A DNA stretch of 64,000 nucleotides, taken from NCBI GenBank assembly GCA_963576475.1, contig OY754973.1, forward strand, positions 8,330,052 to 8,394,051, in the 5' to 3' direction. The notes under the pieces are model-generated. The model was not told the DNA's origin. It saw nothing but the letters and a program-made list of their open reading frames with translations, and did not search any database. The position numbers and the translations under genes were made by a program. Every line of letters starts with the position of its first letter. Position 1 is the stretch's first letter. Positions 11,025-20,385 of the stretch are shown here, piece after piece. Source of the stretch: Molanna angustata (lineage: Eukaryota; Arthropoda; Insecta; Trichoptera; Molannidae).

Positions 11025-11185
11025 TCAGATTTCTCCAATAAGGGAAGACCTTAAAATTATCAGAACTGAAATACCAGCCTTCAAAAGTAGTTTGGAATCT
11101 TTTAATTATAAATTTCAAGATTATGACAAACGTATTGAAGACTATGATGCAACATTGTTAAAATTGAAAAAAGATGCGAATATAG
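11025..11185 (+). pseudogene. Left part of a transposon ORF1-like coding sequence interrupted by the BEL element
   Basis: The plus strand is open for about 50 codons, rich in Lys/Glu with heptad-like spacing, up to the BEL insertion point. If the BEL element and one copy of its TATAG duplication are removed, the frame continues without a break from 15862 for about 60 further codons and stops near 16070. The joined segment reads as a coiled coil followed by a region resembling the C-terminal part of LINE ORF1 proteins. The family assignment is an inference. What is plainly visible is the restored open frame across the insertion. A further degenerate match (IWIKNG) lies near 16400. Confidence 0.5.
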
Positions 11186-11732
11186 TGGTTGAGCAATATT
11201 CACTTGCCACAGTAATTGCATAATTTATTTGAATTATTTATTTCAAACAGGTCAACTGTAGGACCAGTCTGCCATCTGTGAATTAGATAGTCACTTATTT
11301 GTTGTGCTTTCTCGACGTCTGAGCAACACAGATGGGCGGATATGGTTTGAGCCATCGATATGGAAGACTACAGTTTTTTTGACCAGTTGTCGCACGTTGT
11401 CGCACGTGAGCGACACTGTATTGTCACATTCGTCGACAGATCAAGTTACGTCTTGTCGAGGAAAAAATAGCCATAATTTATTTGTGCTTTAATAATTACG
11501 CCACGGGAGGTTTGTTGTGTGTGAGACTTGTGAAGTGGATGAACCATCATCTCCACCATACCAGGACCGGAGATACGAATTCTGTGCCTGCGAAGACTGG
11601 AGACCCGTCACAAGGTAAGTGGCTGTCTCATATTCGCAGAAGGAGTTACAGGCTTTCTTCGGTTGACTTGTTGACACATACATAATTCCTACCCCATCAC
11701 ACTGAGCGGGAAGTTACGCCCCCGCTCATTCA
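11186..11732 (+). repeat. 5' LTR of the BEL/Pao element
   Basis: The 547-bp LTR is defined by comparison with 15315-15861, and its borders are fixed by the TATAG duplication and TG/CA termini. Small reading frames within it occur equally in both LTR copies and are not genes. Confidence 0.92.
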
Positions 11733-11734
11733 TT

Positions 11735-11752
11735 TGGTCCTTTCGAGTCGAA
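11735..11752 (+). promoter_or_regulatory. Candidate primer binding site of the BEL/Pao element
   Basis: TGGTCCTTTCGAGTCG begins two bases after the LTR, the usual place for a tRNA-complementary primer binding site. The tRNA species was not assigned. Confidence 0.6.
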
Positions 11753-11914
11753 TATTGCCCAGCAATATTGCACATAATTATTACAATATAAATGCTTGGA
11801 AATTCGTAGAATTTTTACGTAATTTTTGGTGATTTTTTTAATGAATTTTTTGAGTTGGTCCATTAAGTACCTACATTAAATATCGGACGCATAAGGTTTC
11901 TGGCGCAATCAGAA

Positions 11915-14900
11915 ATGCTGGACGACATGCGTAGTCAATTTGAAGGTATAATATATGACATCAATGATCATCAACTCAAATCGAATCCAGAATACGTTCC
12001 AGATCTCCAACCTTTAGACGCATTTGACGACATGTTTCTGGAGGTTAAACGCGCTCGTAATAAAATCGTGCAAGCACCTCGACCAGACACCTATTCGCGC
12101 AATGAAAAACGCGTCATTAATCTGCCCGCAATAGAGCTGGCTAGTTTCGACGGTAAGACCGAAAACTGGAATAAATTCTATGAGACCTTCAAAGCAAATG
12201 TTCACGAAAATGAACAACTTACGGATTCACAGAGAGTTCAATATTTAATGGGCAAACTTACCCATGGTGCTCTGAGAATTACCGCGGGCATTGTGCCCTC
12301 CGGCGAATCTTATAAAATAATCTGGAATAACTTAGTTAAAAAATATCAAGATAAACGTGCATTAGCCACGCATTACCTAAATAATATTCTCGATGCCAAA
12401 AATTGCACAAATACGTCCGCAAGCCTTGATCAATTTATTGAGAATTATTCTGCATCCGTCGCAGCTTTGAAACAATTAAAAATCGACGACCTTATTGATT
12501 TTGTGTTATTACACGTCGCATTGAGGAAAATTGATCCTCAAAATATTCAAACTTTTGAACTGTCATTTCGCGATAAAGAAATTCCTTCGTATGATGATTT
12601 TGTTTCATTCATACACGACCAAGTGAAAATATTAGAACGTTCTAATGGCAATAGCGTGGCAAATAAGCCACATGCCCCCAAATCACCTCGGTCGACTTAT
12701 AAATCTTTCGTCGCCAGTGACCAGAAAATACCGAATACTAATTCAGAGAAAATTTGTATTTTTTGTAACGCCACTCAACATCAAGTTAATAATTGCCACA
12801 AATTTCACAGTGTGGTTAAGTCGTCACAGGCTCGATTCGAATTTATAAAATCGAAACGTGGGTGCGTGAATTGTCTTAGTGGTACGCATACGGTAGCAAA
12901 CTGCAAATCGTCGTTCGCTTGTAAGTTATGCAAGAAAAGACATCATACGACTTTGCATTTTAACGGAGAAGATAATGTCAGACCGCTACCTACTTCGACG
13001 CCATCTCACACTGACGTAGTGTGCAATTGCAATGCGCAGCATACTTCGAGCGGAAACGCTTCAATGTCCCTATGTGCCGAGGTGAAACCAAGCTCAGCGA
13101 TTTTGTTGGCAACCGCGCAGGTTTATGCGAAACAGAATAATGGAAATAAAAAAATAGTACGATGCCTCATTGACAATGGCTCACAAAATAATTTGATCAC
13201 TGTCGATTGTTGTAAGGCACTGAATCTTACGATAATTCCTTTGAGTAACTCTATCGTCAAAGGGATAGGTTCAGCATCTCGTCCTATTATAGGATATGTG
13301 TATATAGACATTGAGTCACGCTTATACTCCTGTAAGAAATACAAGATACATGCGCTTGTCGTAGACTGCATCACAGATCAGTTGCCTACTCATTATATAA
13401 CCAAGGGTGATATGGGCTACTTAGAGGGATTACCCCTCGCTGATTTGACGTGGAATATTCCTGGAAATATAGATGTCGTTTTAGGCGCACAACTCTTCCC
13501 ATATATTTATTTAGGAAACAAGGTAGAATCAGGAAGTAGGGCACCTCCCGCTTTATTAACCGCGTTTGGCTATGTCCTAATGGGTGATTACGATAATAAT
13601 GTTTCCGATACGAGTACTTCGTTCTCAGCACTTGCAATTAATGATTTAGTGCAAAAGGTTCCGCAGTTAGATAAAATACTTAACATACAAAATTTGAGCC
13701 CAGAGGAGACAGAGTGTGAAGATCTCTTTACTGCATCTTCTGTCACTCACGCTGACGAAGATAGATATTCTGCTGCTTTGCCTCTCTGTAAAGACTCGAA
13801 TAATCTAGTTAATTCTCGTACTGCCACCCAAAGCCGTTCTATGGTTTTGGAGCGAAGATTTAAACAACCATCTAATTTACAAGAGAGTTTAAATTTTAGT
13901 GCTAAAATACATTCAAGGTTGTTATTAAATAACGTCCTTCATTTTGATCCTAATTTGCAGGCCAATTTATTTTTACGTTTTCTTGAATTTCGTCTTTTTC
14001 CCGTCACTAAGACAGTGGATATAAAACAAATGTGTTTAGAGACTGAAAATTCTAGTAAGCATCGTAAATATGTGAGGATGTTTCGATTTGTAAACAATTA
14101 TCTCACACGGACCTTTAAATTTAATCTGGTCCACTTCATAATTAATACTAGTTCATTCTTGGCGATAAAGATTTTACGCCAAGTGGCTCATTATATGAGA
14201 CCACATTCCCCAGATGTTGCCAATGTGGCAGAGTCCAAACTGTATATGGGCGACCTGGTCTATTATATTAAAGATGAATCCAGAGTTGCACGCTCTTTCA
14301 GAGAACTAATCTCACTATTCATGACCCGCACGTTTGATTTGATAAAATTGCCTAATAATTCTCAAGTTGTACTCAAAACCCCTTCAGACTCTCATTTAAG
14401 TGTAGTGAATTTATCTGCTTATTCTGACAATGCCTCTAAGATTTTGGGTCCATTATGGGAACCAGTTGACGACAGCTTCTCCTTTATAACATCTCATATT
14501 TGGGAGAAGTGTATAAAGCGGAATATACTCTCCATAGTCGCCCGCTTATTTGATGTCCTCGGTTTGGTCACCCACATTATTCTATACGCTAAATTTCTCA
14601 TTAAGAAGAATCTTTATAACATTCATTGGGATGATACGCCTTCTGAGAATTTTATTAAAAAATTCTCGGTCCTCACACGCATTGGAGGTAGACTTTCCAA
14701 TTCGGACTTGCTATTTGAGGCGAAACATCCACTTCTACTTCCCATACATGACCATGTAGTGGATCTTCTTATTGATCACTTGCATGTTAGGAATTGTCAC
14801 ACTGGCCCAGGACTTCTTGTTTCCATATTGCGACAACGGTATTGGATATTAGATGCCAGAACCGTCGTTAGGAGAAGAGTTCGGAAATGCAATTGCTGCT

Positions 14901-15124
14901 TCCGGCTAAATCCTTCGCACCCTACGCCTCCTGATCGTCCTGTTGAGGTCGGGACTGTTGTGTTGGTGGGACAGGAGGACTCGCCTCCGTTAAGTTGGCC
15001 GTTGGGCGTAATCACCGAAATTCACCCGGGGTCAGACGGAATTGTGCGAGTCGCGACCGTCAAAAATAGATTTGGACATTTTAAGCGTCCGGTAATCAAA
15101 TTATATCCGATCCCGACGCAATAA
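11915..15124 (+). CDS. BEL/Pao Gag-Pol ORF lacking RNase H and integrase core
   Basis: The ORF has 1069 codons, against roughly 1,700 or more for a complete BEL Gag-Pol. Present: Gag (about residues 60-240); two to three Cys/His knuckles (CIFC...C, CVNC...C, CKLC...HH; about 279-350); the BEL-type aspartic protease with LIDNGSQ near 416; and remnants of the RT fingers and palm. Where the catalytic YxDD should be, it reads LYMGD (about 775), so the first Asp is replaced by Gly. The RT connection (IVARLFDVLG) then passes in frame directly to the integrase zinc region (RIGGRLS...HPLLLP, about 915-1000), and then to the integrase C-terminal end (WPLGVI...GIVRV...RPVIKL). RNase H and the integrase DDE core are absent. 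The frame is nevertheless open throughout. It can at most supply Gag and protease. Confidence 0.88.
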   Translation: MLDDMRSQFEGIIYDINDHQLKSNPEYVPDLQPLDAFDDMFLEVKRARNKIVQAPRPDTYSRNEKRVINLPAIELASFDGKTENWNKFYETFKANVHENEQLTDSQRVQYLMGKLTHGALRITAGIVPSGESYKIIWNNLVKKYQDKRALATHYLNNILDAKNCTNTSASLDQFIENYSASVAALKQLKIDDLIDFVLLHVALRKIDPQNIQTFELSFRDKEIPSYDDFVSFIHDQVKILERSNGNSVANKPHAPKSPRSTYKSFVASDQKIPNTNSEKICIFCNATQHQVNNCHKFHSVVKSSQARFEFIKSKRGCVNCLSGTHTVANCKSSFACKLCKKRHHTTLHFNGEDNVRPLPTSTPSHTDVVCNCNAQHTSSGNASMSLCAEVKPSSAILLATAQVYAKQNNGNKKIVRCLIDNGSQNNLITVDCCKALNLTIIPLSNSIVKGIGSASRPIIGYVYIDIESRLYSCKKYKIHALVVDCITDQLPTHYITKGDMGYLEGLPLADLTWNIPGNIDVVLGAQLFPYIYLGNKVESGSRAPPALLTAFGYVLMGDYDNNVSDTSTSFSALAINDLVQKVPQLDKILNIQNLSPEETECEDLFTASSVTHADEDRYSAALPLCKDSNNLVNSRTATQSRSMVLERRFKQPSNLQESLNFSAKIHSRLLLNNVLHFDPNLQANLFLRFLEFRLFPVTKTVDIKQMCLETENSSKHRKYVRMFRFVNNYLTRTFKFNLVHFIINTSSFLAIKILRQVAHYMRPHSPDVANVAESKLYMGDLVYYIKDESRVARSFRELISLFMTRTFDLIKLPNNSQVVLKTPSDSHLSVVNLSAYSDNASKILGPLWEPVDDSFSFITSHIWEKCIKRNILSIVARLFDVLGLVTHIILYAKFLIKKNLYNIHWDDTPSENFIKKFSVLTRIGGRLSNSDLLFEAKHPLLLPIHDHVVDLLIDHLHVRNCHTGPGLLVSILRQRYWILDARTVVRRRVRKCNCCFRLNPSHPTPPDRPVEVGTVVLVGQEDSPPLSWPLGVITEIHPGSDGIVRVATVKNRFGHFKRPVIKLYPIPTQ

Positions 15125-15314
15125 TTAATATATCTTTAAATATTTATATAACTTAAGATTAACTTTATACTTTATGTGATTAGTTATAATTTTGTTAACT
15201 TAGACATAAGATTTTTCATACTCTCCTAAAGCGAAAGTTACTCGCGTTTATTCTATTTTATTTTATTTCTTTATTTTTCGTTGAAAATTCTCCGAATTTC
15301 CAAGGCGGGGAGTA

Positions 15315-15861
15315 TGGTTGAGCAATATTCACTTGCCACAGTAATTGCATAATTTATTTGAATTATTTATTTCAAACAGGTCAACTGTAGGACCAGTCTG
15401 CCATCTGTGAATTAGATAGTCACTTATTTGTTGTGCTTTCTCGACGTCTGAGCAACACAGATGGGCGGATATGGTTTGAGCCATCGATATGGAAGACTAC
15501 AGTTTTTTTGACCAGTTGTCGCACGTTGTCGCACGTGAGCGACACTGTATTGTCACATTCGTCGACAGATCAAGTTACGTCTTGTCGAGGAAAAAATAGC
15601 CATAATTTATTTGTGCTTTAATAATTACGCCACGGGAGGTTTGTTGTGTGTGAGACTTGTGAAGTGGATGAACCATCATCTCCACCATACCAGGACCGGA
15701 GATACGAATTCTGTGCCTGCGAAGACTGGAGACCCGTCACAAGGTAAGTGGCTGTCTCATATTCGCAGAAGGAGTTACAGGCTTTCTTCGGTTAACTTGT
15801 TGACACATACATAATTCCATCCCCAATACACTGAGCGGGAAGTTACGCCCCCGCTCATTCA
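15315..15861 (+). repeat. 3' LTR of the BEL/Pao element
   Basis: This matches the 5' LTR over 547 bp with about five visible substitutions near 15795-15827. It is followed by the TATAG duplication. Confidence 0.92.
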
Positions 15862-15866
15862 TATAG

Positions 15867-16070
15867 AGTTGAATACTCTTGAAAAAGAACTTGCACGTAT
15901 TCCAAAAAAAATGTTGACCAGCGTGACGAATATGATCCCAACCTTATCATTAAATTAGTGGTATTTCAAAATTTCACAATGACATACCAACAGAAACAAA
16001 TTATAAACAATATTACTAGGATATTAGGTATTGAGCTTATAAATACTGACGCCATCCATGCATCAAGTTT
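15867..16070 (+). pseudogene. Right part of the transposon ORF interrupted by the BEL element
   Basis: This continues the frame of 11025-11185 after removal of the BEL element. About 60 codons remain open (ending ...DAIHASSF) before a stop. The sequence after it is frameshifted. Confidence 0.5.
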
Positions 16071-16199
16071 TTAAACCTGATTTACCTAAAAAATAATTAG
16101 TTTTAGACTACAAGAATGAGAAAGGGGCTGACACTTCTGGCATTAGAATCAAGGAAGTCGTACATCATTTATTCATTAGTGAACACCTTCTTCTTCGTC

Positions 16200-16389
16200 T
16201 TCCTCAGCCGTTTTCAATCCATCGTTGGACATAGGCCTCCCCCTTGCTTCTCCACATGTCTCTATTCCCGGCACACCGCATCCAATTTACTCCCACAGTC
16301 TTTCTGATGTGATCCGACCATCTAGCCTGTGGTAAACACCTGACCAAGAGAAATAAGAAACTCTCCTGAAAGACGCGCATGATCGCCAC
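16200..16389 (-). pseudogene. C-terminal end of an RTE-like LINE ORF2
   Basis: The minus strand encodes ARWSDHIRKTVG, then NWMRCAGNRDMWRS, then GEAYVQRW. This is the conserved C-terminal signature of RTE-type LINEs of insects (established family knowledge). It is a short, 5'-truncated fragment, and no catalytic region remains. Confidence 0.7.
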
Positions 16390-16509
16390 ACGGGAAAATT
16401 TTCAATTTGGATCAAAAATGGTCATGAGTTTAGAGGCAGGACGACAGATCAAACTCGCACAAAATTTCAACAGAAGCAAAGTTGCTTTGTATGAAGAATT
16501 AACTTTTGA

Positions 16510-17171
16510 AAGTGAATAAGTTCTTATCTACGGAAGCATTTTATTTATTTAATTTTCTAATCACATCAATGCATCCTTCATCCTCCCTTTATGTTTCCTT
16601 ACTAATGTCCCGCTAAACCTTCACTTATTATTTTGTAATTATATCGATCTTTTGAAGCACTTCCTGAGCGAACTTAGAATGCCCTCTTTGGTGTAACTTG
16701 TCTTAAAGGTTGGCTGTAATCTGTTATCATTTCTCTTGAAAATCATTCAATTATTTATAAATTAACTTACTCTGTGAACTTTTTATTTACCATTATATGT
16801 ATATATTATATAATGCCGGCATAAATGTGCCGTTAAATATAGAACGTACATCACATATAGTTTTGTTTGGTGATAACATAACAAAAGTTTCAGCAATTAA
16901 ATTTGTCTATCAGTATGAACCCTCCATATAGTATGCATGGTACAATTATTGTAAATGGAGCCATGTTGGAGATTTAGACTTCATATCCTGTATCCTCCAC
17001 CTTGATACTGCTGCCTTTACACCATTTTTTTCTTTTCTTTAATTTATGTACAATGTCTATTTATTGTACTTTTATTAATTATTTTTTATACATATTATTA
17101 TTTGAATGTTTATTGCTTCTCTATAATGCCCTTACTCTAATAAATAAAAATATACATAGGAGTTAACTAAC
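16510..17171. other. Intronic AT-rich sequence, nothing recognised
   Basis: This is non-coding sequence between transposon debris and the host exon at 17172, within the intron of the cysteine-rich gene. I see no gene or clear repeat in it. Confidence 0.45.
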
Positions 17172-17298
17172 TTGTACACACAAGTCGTGTTTGTGACCGG
17201 TCCAGGACTTATGAAAGCGCAATTGTATGCTATAATATCACCATTTCTAAGAACTGGAGAACATTTCATATCCTCATAATGATTCACTGGTGTCTCAC
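17172..17298 (-). CDS. Exon of the secreted cysteine-rich (VWC-like) protein, 5'-most visible exon
   Basis: This 127-bp minus-strand exon has an AG acceptor (CATTAACAG) before 17298 and a donor GTTAGT after 17172. It is open in one phase, with two bases of a split codon at each end. The trailing AA joins G from the exon at 9123 to restore a Lys codon. It encodes KCSP, YNCAF and TTCVYK cysteines with two N-glycosylation-like sequons. The acceptor sequence TTCCTCTTACATTAACAG is the same as the repeat unit of the minisatellite at 18023-18536, from which it is separated only by a LINE insertion. The donor is slightly non-consensus. It starts in phase 1, so at least one further upstream exon must exist; I could not find it. 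Confidence 0.7.
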
Positions 17299-17315
17299 CT
17301 GTTAATGTAAGAGGA

Positions 17316-18022
17316 ATATTTATTTATTTATTTATTTAGTACAATACACGGCATAAGCCATTTACATGTTACATAGAATTACAATTTTTTAAAATTAACA
17401 ACATTATATATTAAAAAAAACAGAATTTATCAATAAATTGACACAACAAAATTTAAAAAAAAAGTTTTTACACAGAGAAATAAACACATGCATCAATTAT
17501 AATAACATATTGTGTAATATTAATAGGATAATTACAAAAAAAAAGAATAAAGAAAAGAAAAAAAAAACAAACAAACGTAGAAATGGATAAAAAAGAACTG
17601 CAAAGTTAGCTATTGAATTTGAATTTTAGAAAGAGCTATAAATAATTTTTTTGAAGACAGGCAAGCTATCCCCGAAAATATCTGCATCAACACACAGTTC
17701 ATTTCCTAGCCTATGCAATCTCGGTATTGGAGAGTTAAATACCTATATAGTTAGTGGAAGCGGCTCCCTTAAGGAAAAGCACAGCTTGTCTAGTCCGTCT
17801 ATTCGGAACATGAAGGTTGATTGCACTTACAAGCTCAATGCAGTCCGTTGCTCCGTTCACTAACTTGTTCAAAAATGAGACGTCAAATAACCTACGTCGA
17901 TCGGCCAATGAATGTAACCGAAAGCCACGCATCAAGTCGGGATAATCAATATTTTCTATGGAACGACCTAATTTATAATTTAAAAAGCGCAAGAACTTGC
18001 GCTGCACTCGTTCAATCGCTAT
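17316..18022 (-). pseudogene. 5'-truncated Jockey-like LINE tail
   Basis: The minus strand from about 18022 encodes the last part of a non-LTR reverse transcriptase ORF (VQRKFLRFLNYKLG...DLMRGF...LADRRR...FLNKLVNG). It then frameshifts by one base near 17740 and continues with PIPRLHRLGNELC to a stop near 17640. An A-rich 3' region follows, ending in TAAA repeats at 17319-17337. The catalytic region is missing. It inserted inside the 31-bp minisatellite: array sequence is present on both sides. Confidence 0.8.
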
Positions 18023-18536
18023 GGTTGGTCAACTGTCAATGTAAGTGGAATACGGTTGGTCAACTGTTAATATAAGAGGAATATGGTCGACTGTTAATGT
18101 AAGAGGAATATGGTTGGTCGACTGTTAATGAAAGAGGATTATGGTTGGTCGACTGTTAATGTAAAAGGAATATGGTTGCTCGACTGTTAATGTAAGAGGA
18201 ATATGGTTGGTCGACTGTTAATGTAAGAGGAATATGGTTGGTCGACTGTCAATGTAAGAGGAATATGGTTTGTCGACTGTTCATTTAAGGGGAATATGGT
18301 TTGTCGACTGTTAATGTAAGAGGAATATGGTCGGTCGACTGTTATTGTAAGAGTCATATGGTTTGTCGACTGTTAATGTAATAGGAATATGGTTGGTCGA
18401 CTGTTAATGTAAGAGGAATATGGTTGGTCGACTGTTAATGTAAGAGGAATATGGTTTGTCGACTGTTAATGTATGTAAGAGGAATATTATGGTTTGTCGA
18501 CTGTTAATGTATGTAAGAGGAATATGGTTGGTCAAC
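18023..18536. repeat. 31-bp minisatellite of splice-acceptor-like units
   Basis: About 17 copies of a 31-bp unit are present, with consensus words GGTTGGTCGACTG and TTAATGTAAGAGGAATAT. Read on the minus strand, each unit carries TTCCTCTTACATTAACAG, the exact 3' splice-site sequence of the exon at 17298. One more unit-like piece lies at 17300-17319 beside that exon, so the array once reached the exon and was split by the LINE at 17316-18022. Some units contain small insertions (for example ATGT at 18473). Confidence 0.93.
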
Positions 18537-19523
18537 TGCTAACATGTTTACATGTACAATAGTTGTTCAATGAATTTATAATATGTTCCTCGACTTATTG
18601 ACGTAAACCATAACATTAAGTCTAGCGTCCATATTGGCGAGGCGCAGCGGAATTAAATTTGACATTAGGATATGTTTATCCTAGAAAAGGCCGTGGGCTA
18701 CTTACATATTTTTTACATTCATTCTTATTTTAATTAAATATTTACATGGAATAAAATCATGTACGAGCCAAGCAAGCGATTACCAAACCGAAATAAAAAA
18801 CATTTTTGTATTTGCATTTTGTATGGAAAATTGTCTCCAAATCCTAATAACATTTATGTCGGCATTCCGATTGGTGCACCTCTATGGACGCACTGCCACA
18901 AACAAATCCGTCTGATGCGCTACGTCCGCTGCGTCTGTATGGACGCTAATCTTTAATCGTCAAAACTAAAGAAGTTGACATAAAGATTAGCGGCAGTCAT
19001 TTCGAATAAAATAGAGCGAGATAGGTGCACTTCGATTTTATATAGAGTATTTAATTATTTAAAAAAATAGAATATATTATATTATATTCTAAGATAATTT
19101 TAATATAATTTACCATCAAAATCTTTTCATACACCCTTTTACACATATCCACACACGCAAACACACCCTCACGTTAACAAAAACACAAAGACACCTAATA
19201 ATTTTTTTCATGTACCTACAATTGTATTTTATATGTACTTTTTTATATTTTTTTATGACTAAAAATGTGTACTTTTGTACTTTATTATTTGTATTTTTTA
19301 TATATATATATTTTTTTTTGTGCCTTAGATGTTAAGAATTCACGTAGCTGAAATTTCTGCTTACTTATTGCCTAGTATTACCTCAGAACAGGCTTTGCCT
19401 AGTGAGGTAATAAATTCCATTTATATATTTCATGATAATATGTTATATTTTATTTTATATTGTATTATGGAAATTAATAAATAAAAAAATATATATTTTT
19501 TTAAATAATTAAATATTATGTAG
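18537..19523. other. AT-rich non-coding stretch
   Basis: This holds an imperfect inverted pair around 18890-19000 (CTAATCTTTA... and ...AAAGATTAGCGG, with ATTCCGATTGGTGCACCTC and AGGTGCACTTCG), which may be the ends of a small MITE. It also contains long T-rich runs. No gene was recognised. Confidence 0.4.
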
Positions 19524-19524
19524 A

Positions 19525-19880
19525 AAAAAAAATATTTAAATATTTAAAACAAATATATAATTATTGAGTAGGTACTAAATTAATAAAATATTTGATTCTA
19601 TATAAACAGAAAACAGATATCGTTGAATAACAAAAATGTCATCAAACACACGAATTAAATCATATTTATTTTAACTTCGGTGAATACGAAAATGAATTTA
19701 GAAAAAAATATTTAAATATTTAAAACAAATATATAATTATTGAGTAGGTACTAAATTAATAAAATATTTGATTCTATATAAACAGAAAACAGATATCGTT
19801 GAATAACAAAAATGTCATCAAACACACGAATTAAATCATATTTATTTTAACTTCGGTGAATATGAAAATGAATTTAGAAA
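19525..19880. repeat. Tandem duplication, two copies of about 176 bp
   Basis: Sequence from 19525 is repeated with a period of 176 bp (for example, TTATTGAGTAGGTACTAAAT at 19561 recurs at 19737). The copies differ at only one or two bases (TACG versus TATG near the end), so the duplication is recent. It has no coding content. Confidence 0.92.
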
Positions 19881-20269
19881 AAAATATTTTTTCAAATTTG
19901 ATACAGTTTATTACAAAGTGGCATGATAGAAAAAAATATAACTTGGTTGATCAATTTTAACTTACCATTGAGTGATTTCCAAAATATCGCTAAAATAAAA
20001 TAAGAAATGTACAATACAGCATCGTTGGTAATCATTATAATTAAAATAATGTTCAATTACTGTTTTTTAAATAAAAAAAAGATTTATTCACAAATTAAAA
20101 TGAACTTATTTTAAACAATAAATATTATGCGGTGTTCTAACTCCCTATAAAAATAATTATGACTGTTGTACCTATATTGTAGATAACAATAATAATATCA
20201 ACGTCGAAACATTATATACTAATTGCATGTAACACATGAAATACAACTGTTGATGGCGATAGTAAGTAA

Positions 20270-20385
20270 AGGGTGGGCCAAAAATTTTTGCAAATAGCAA
20301 CACTTGATTTCTCAAAAACCGTTAGAGGGAGGGGCGCGCGGGTGGCGGGGAATTGTGCGCCGCTTCATGCAATTTTAGTCACGAT
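20270..20385 (+). mobile_element. Left end of a split mariner-like palindromic MITE
   Basis: This starts AGGGTGGGCCAAAAATTTTTG and runs through a GC-rich 5' leader to TTTAGTCACGAT. The same 116 bp, almost identical, occurs inverted at 27845-27961, where it leads into a transposase start codon. The left copy stops exactly at GTCACGAT, an 8-bp word repeated at 27330-27337, where the sequence resumes with the coding start. The element was therefore split by an insertion of 20386-27329 with an 8-bp target duplication. Confidence 0.8.

Larger units (their letters stand above)
11186..15861 (+). mobile_element. BEL/Pao LTR retrotransposon, internally deleted but with an open ORF
   Basis: Two 547-bp LTRs (11186-11732 and 15315-15861) bound one long ORF. 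The termini are TGGTTGAGC and GCTCATTCA (TG...CA). The element is flanked by a perfect 5-bp duplication, TATAG (11181-11185 and 15862-15866). By eye the LTRs differ at only about five positions, close to their right ends. A PBS candidate (TGGTCCTTTCGAG) starts two bases after the 5' LTR. The 4.7-kb length is short for BEL/Pao because parts of pol are missing (see the CDS). It is inserted in an older transposon ORF. Confidence 0.93.
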
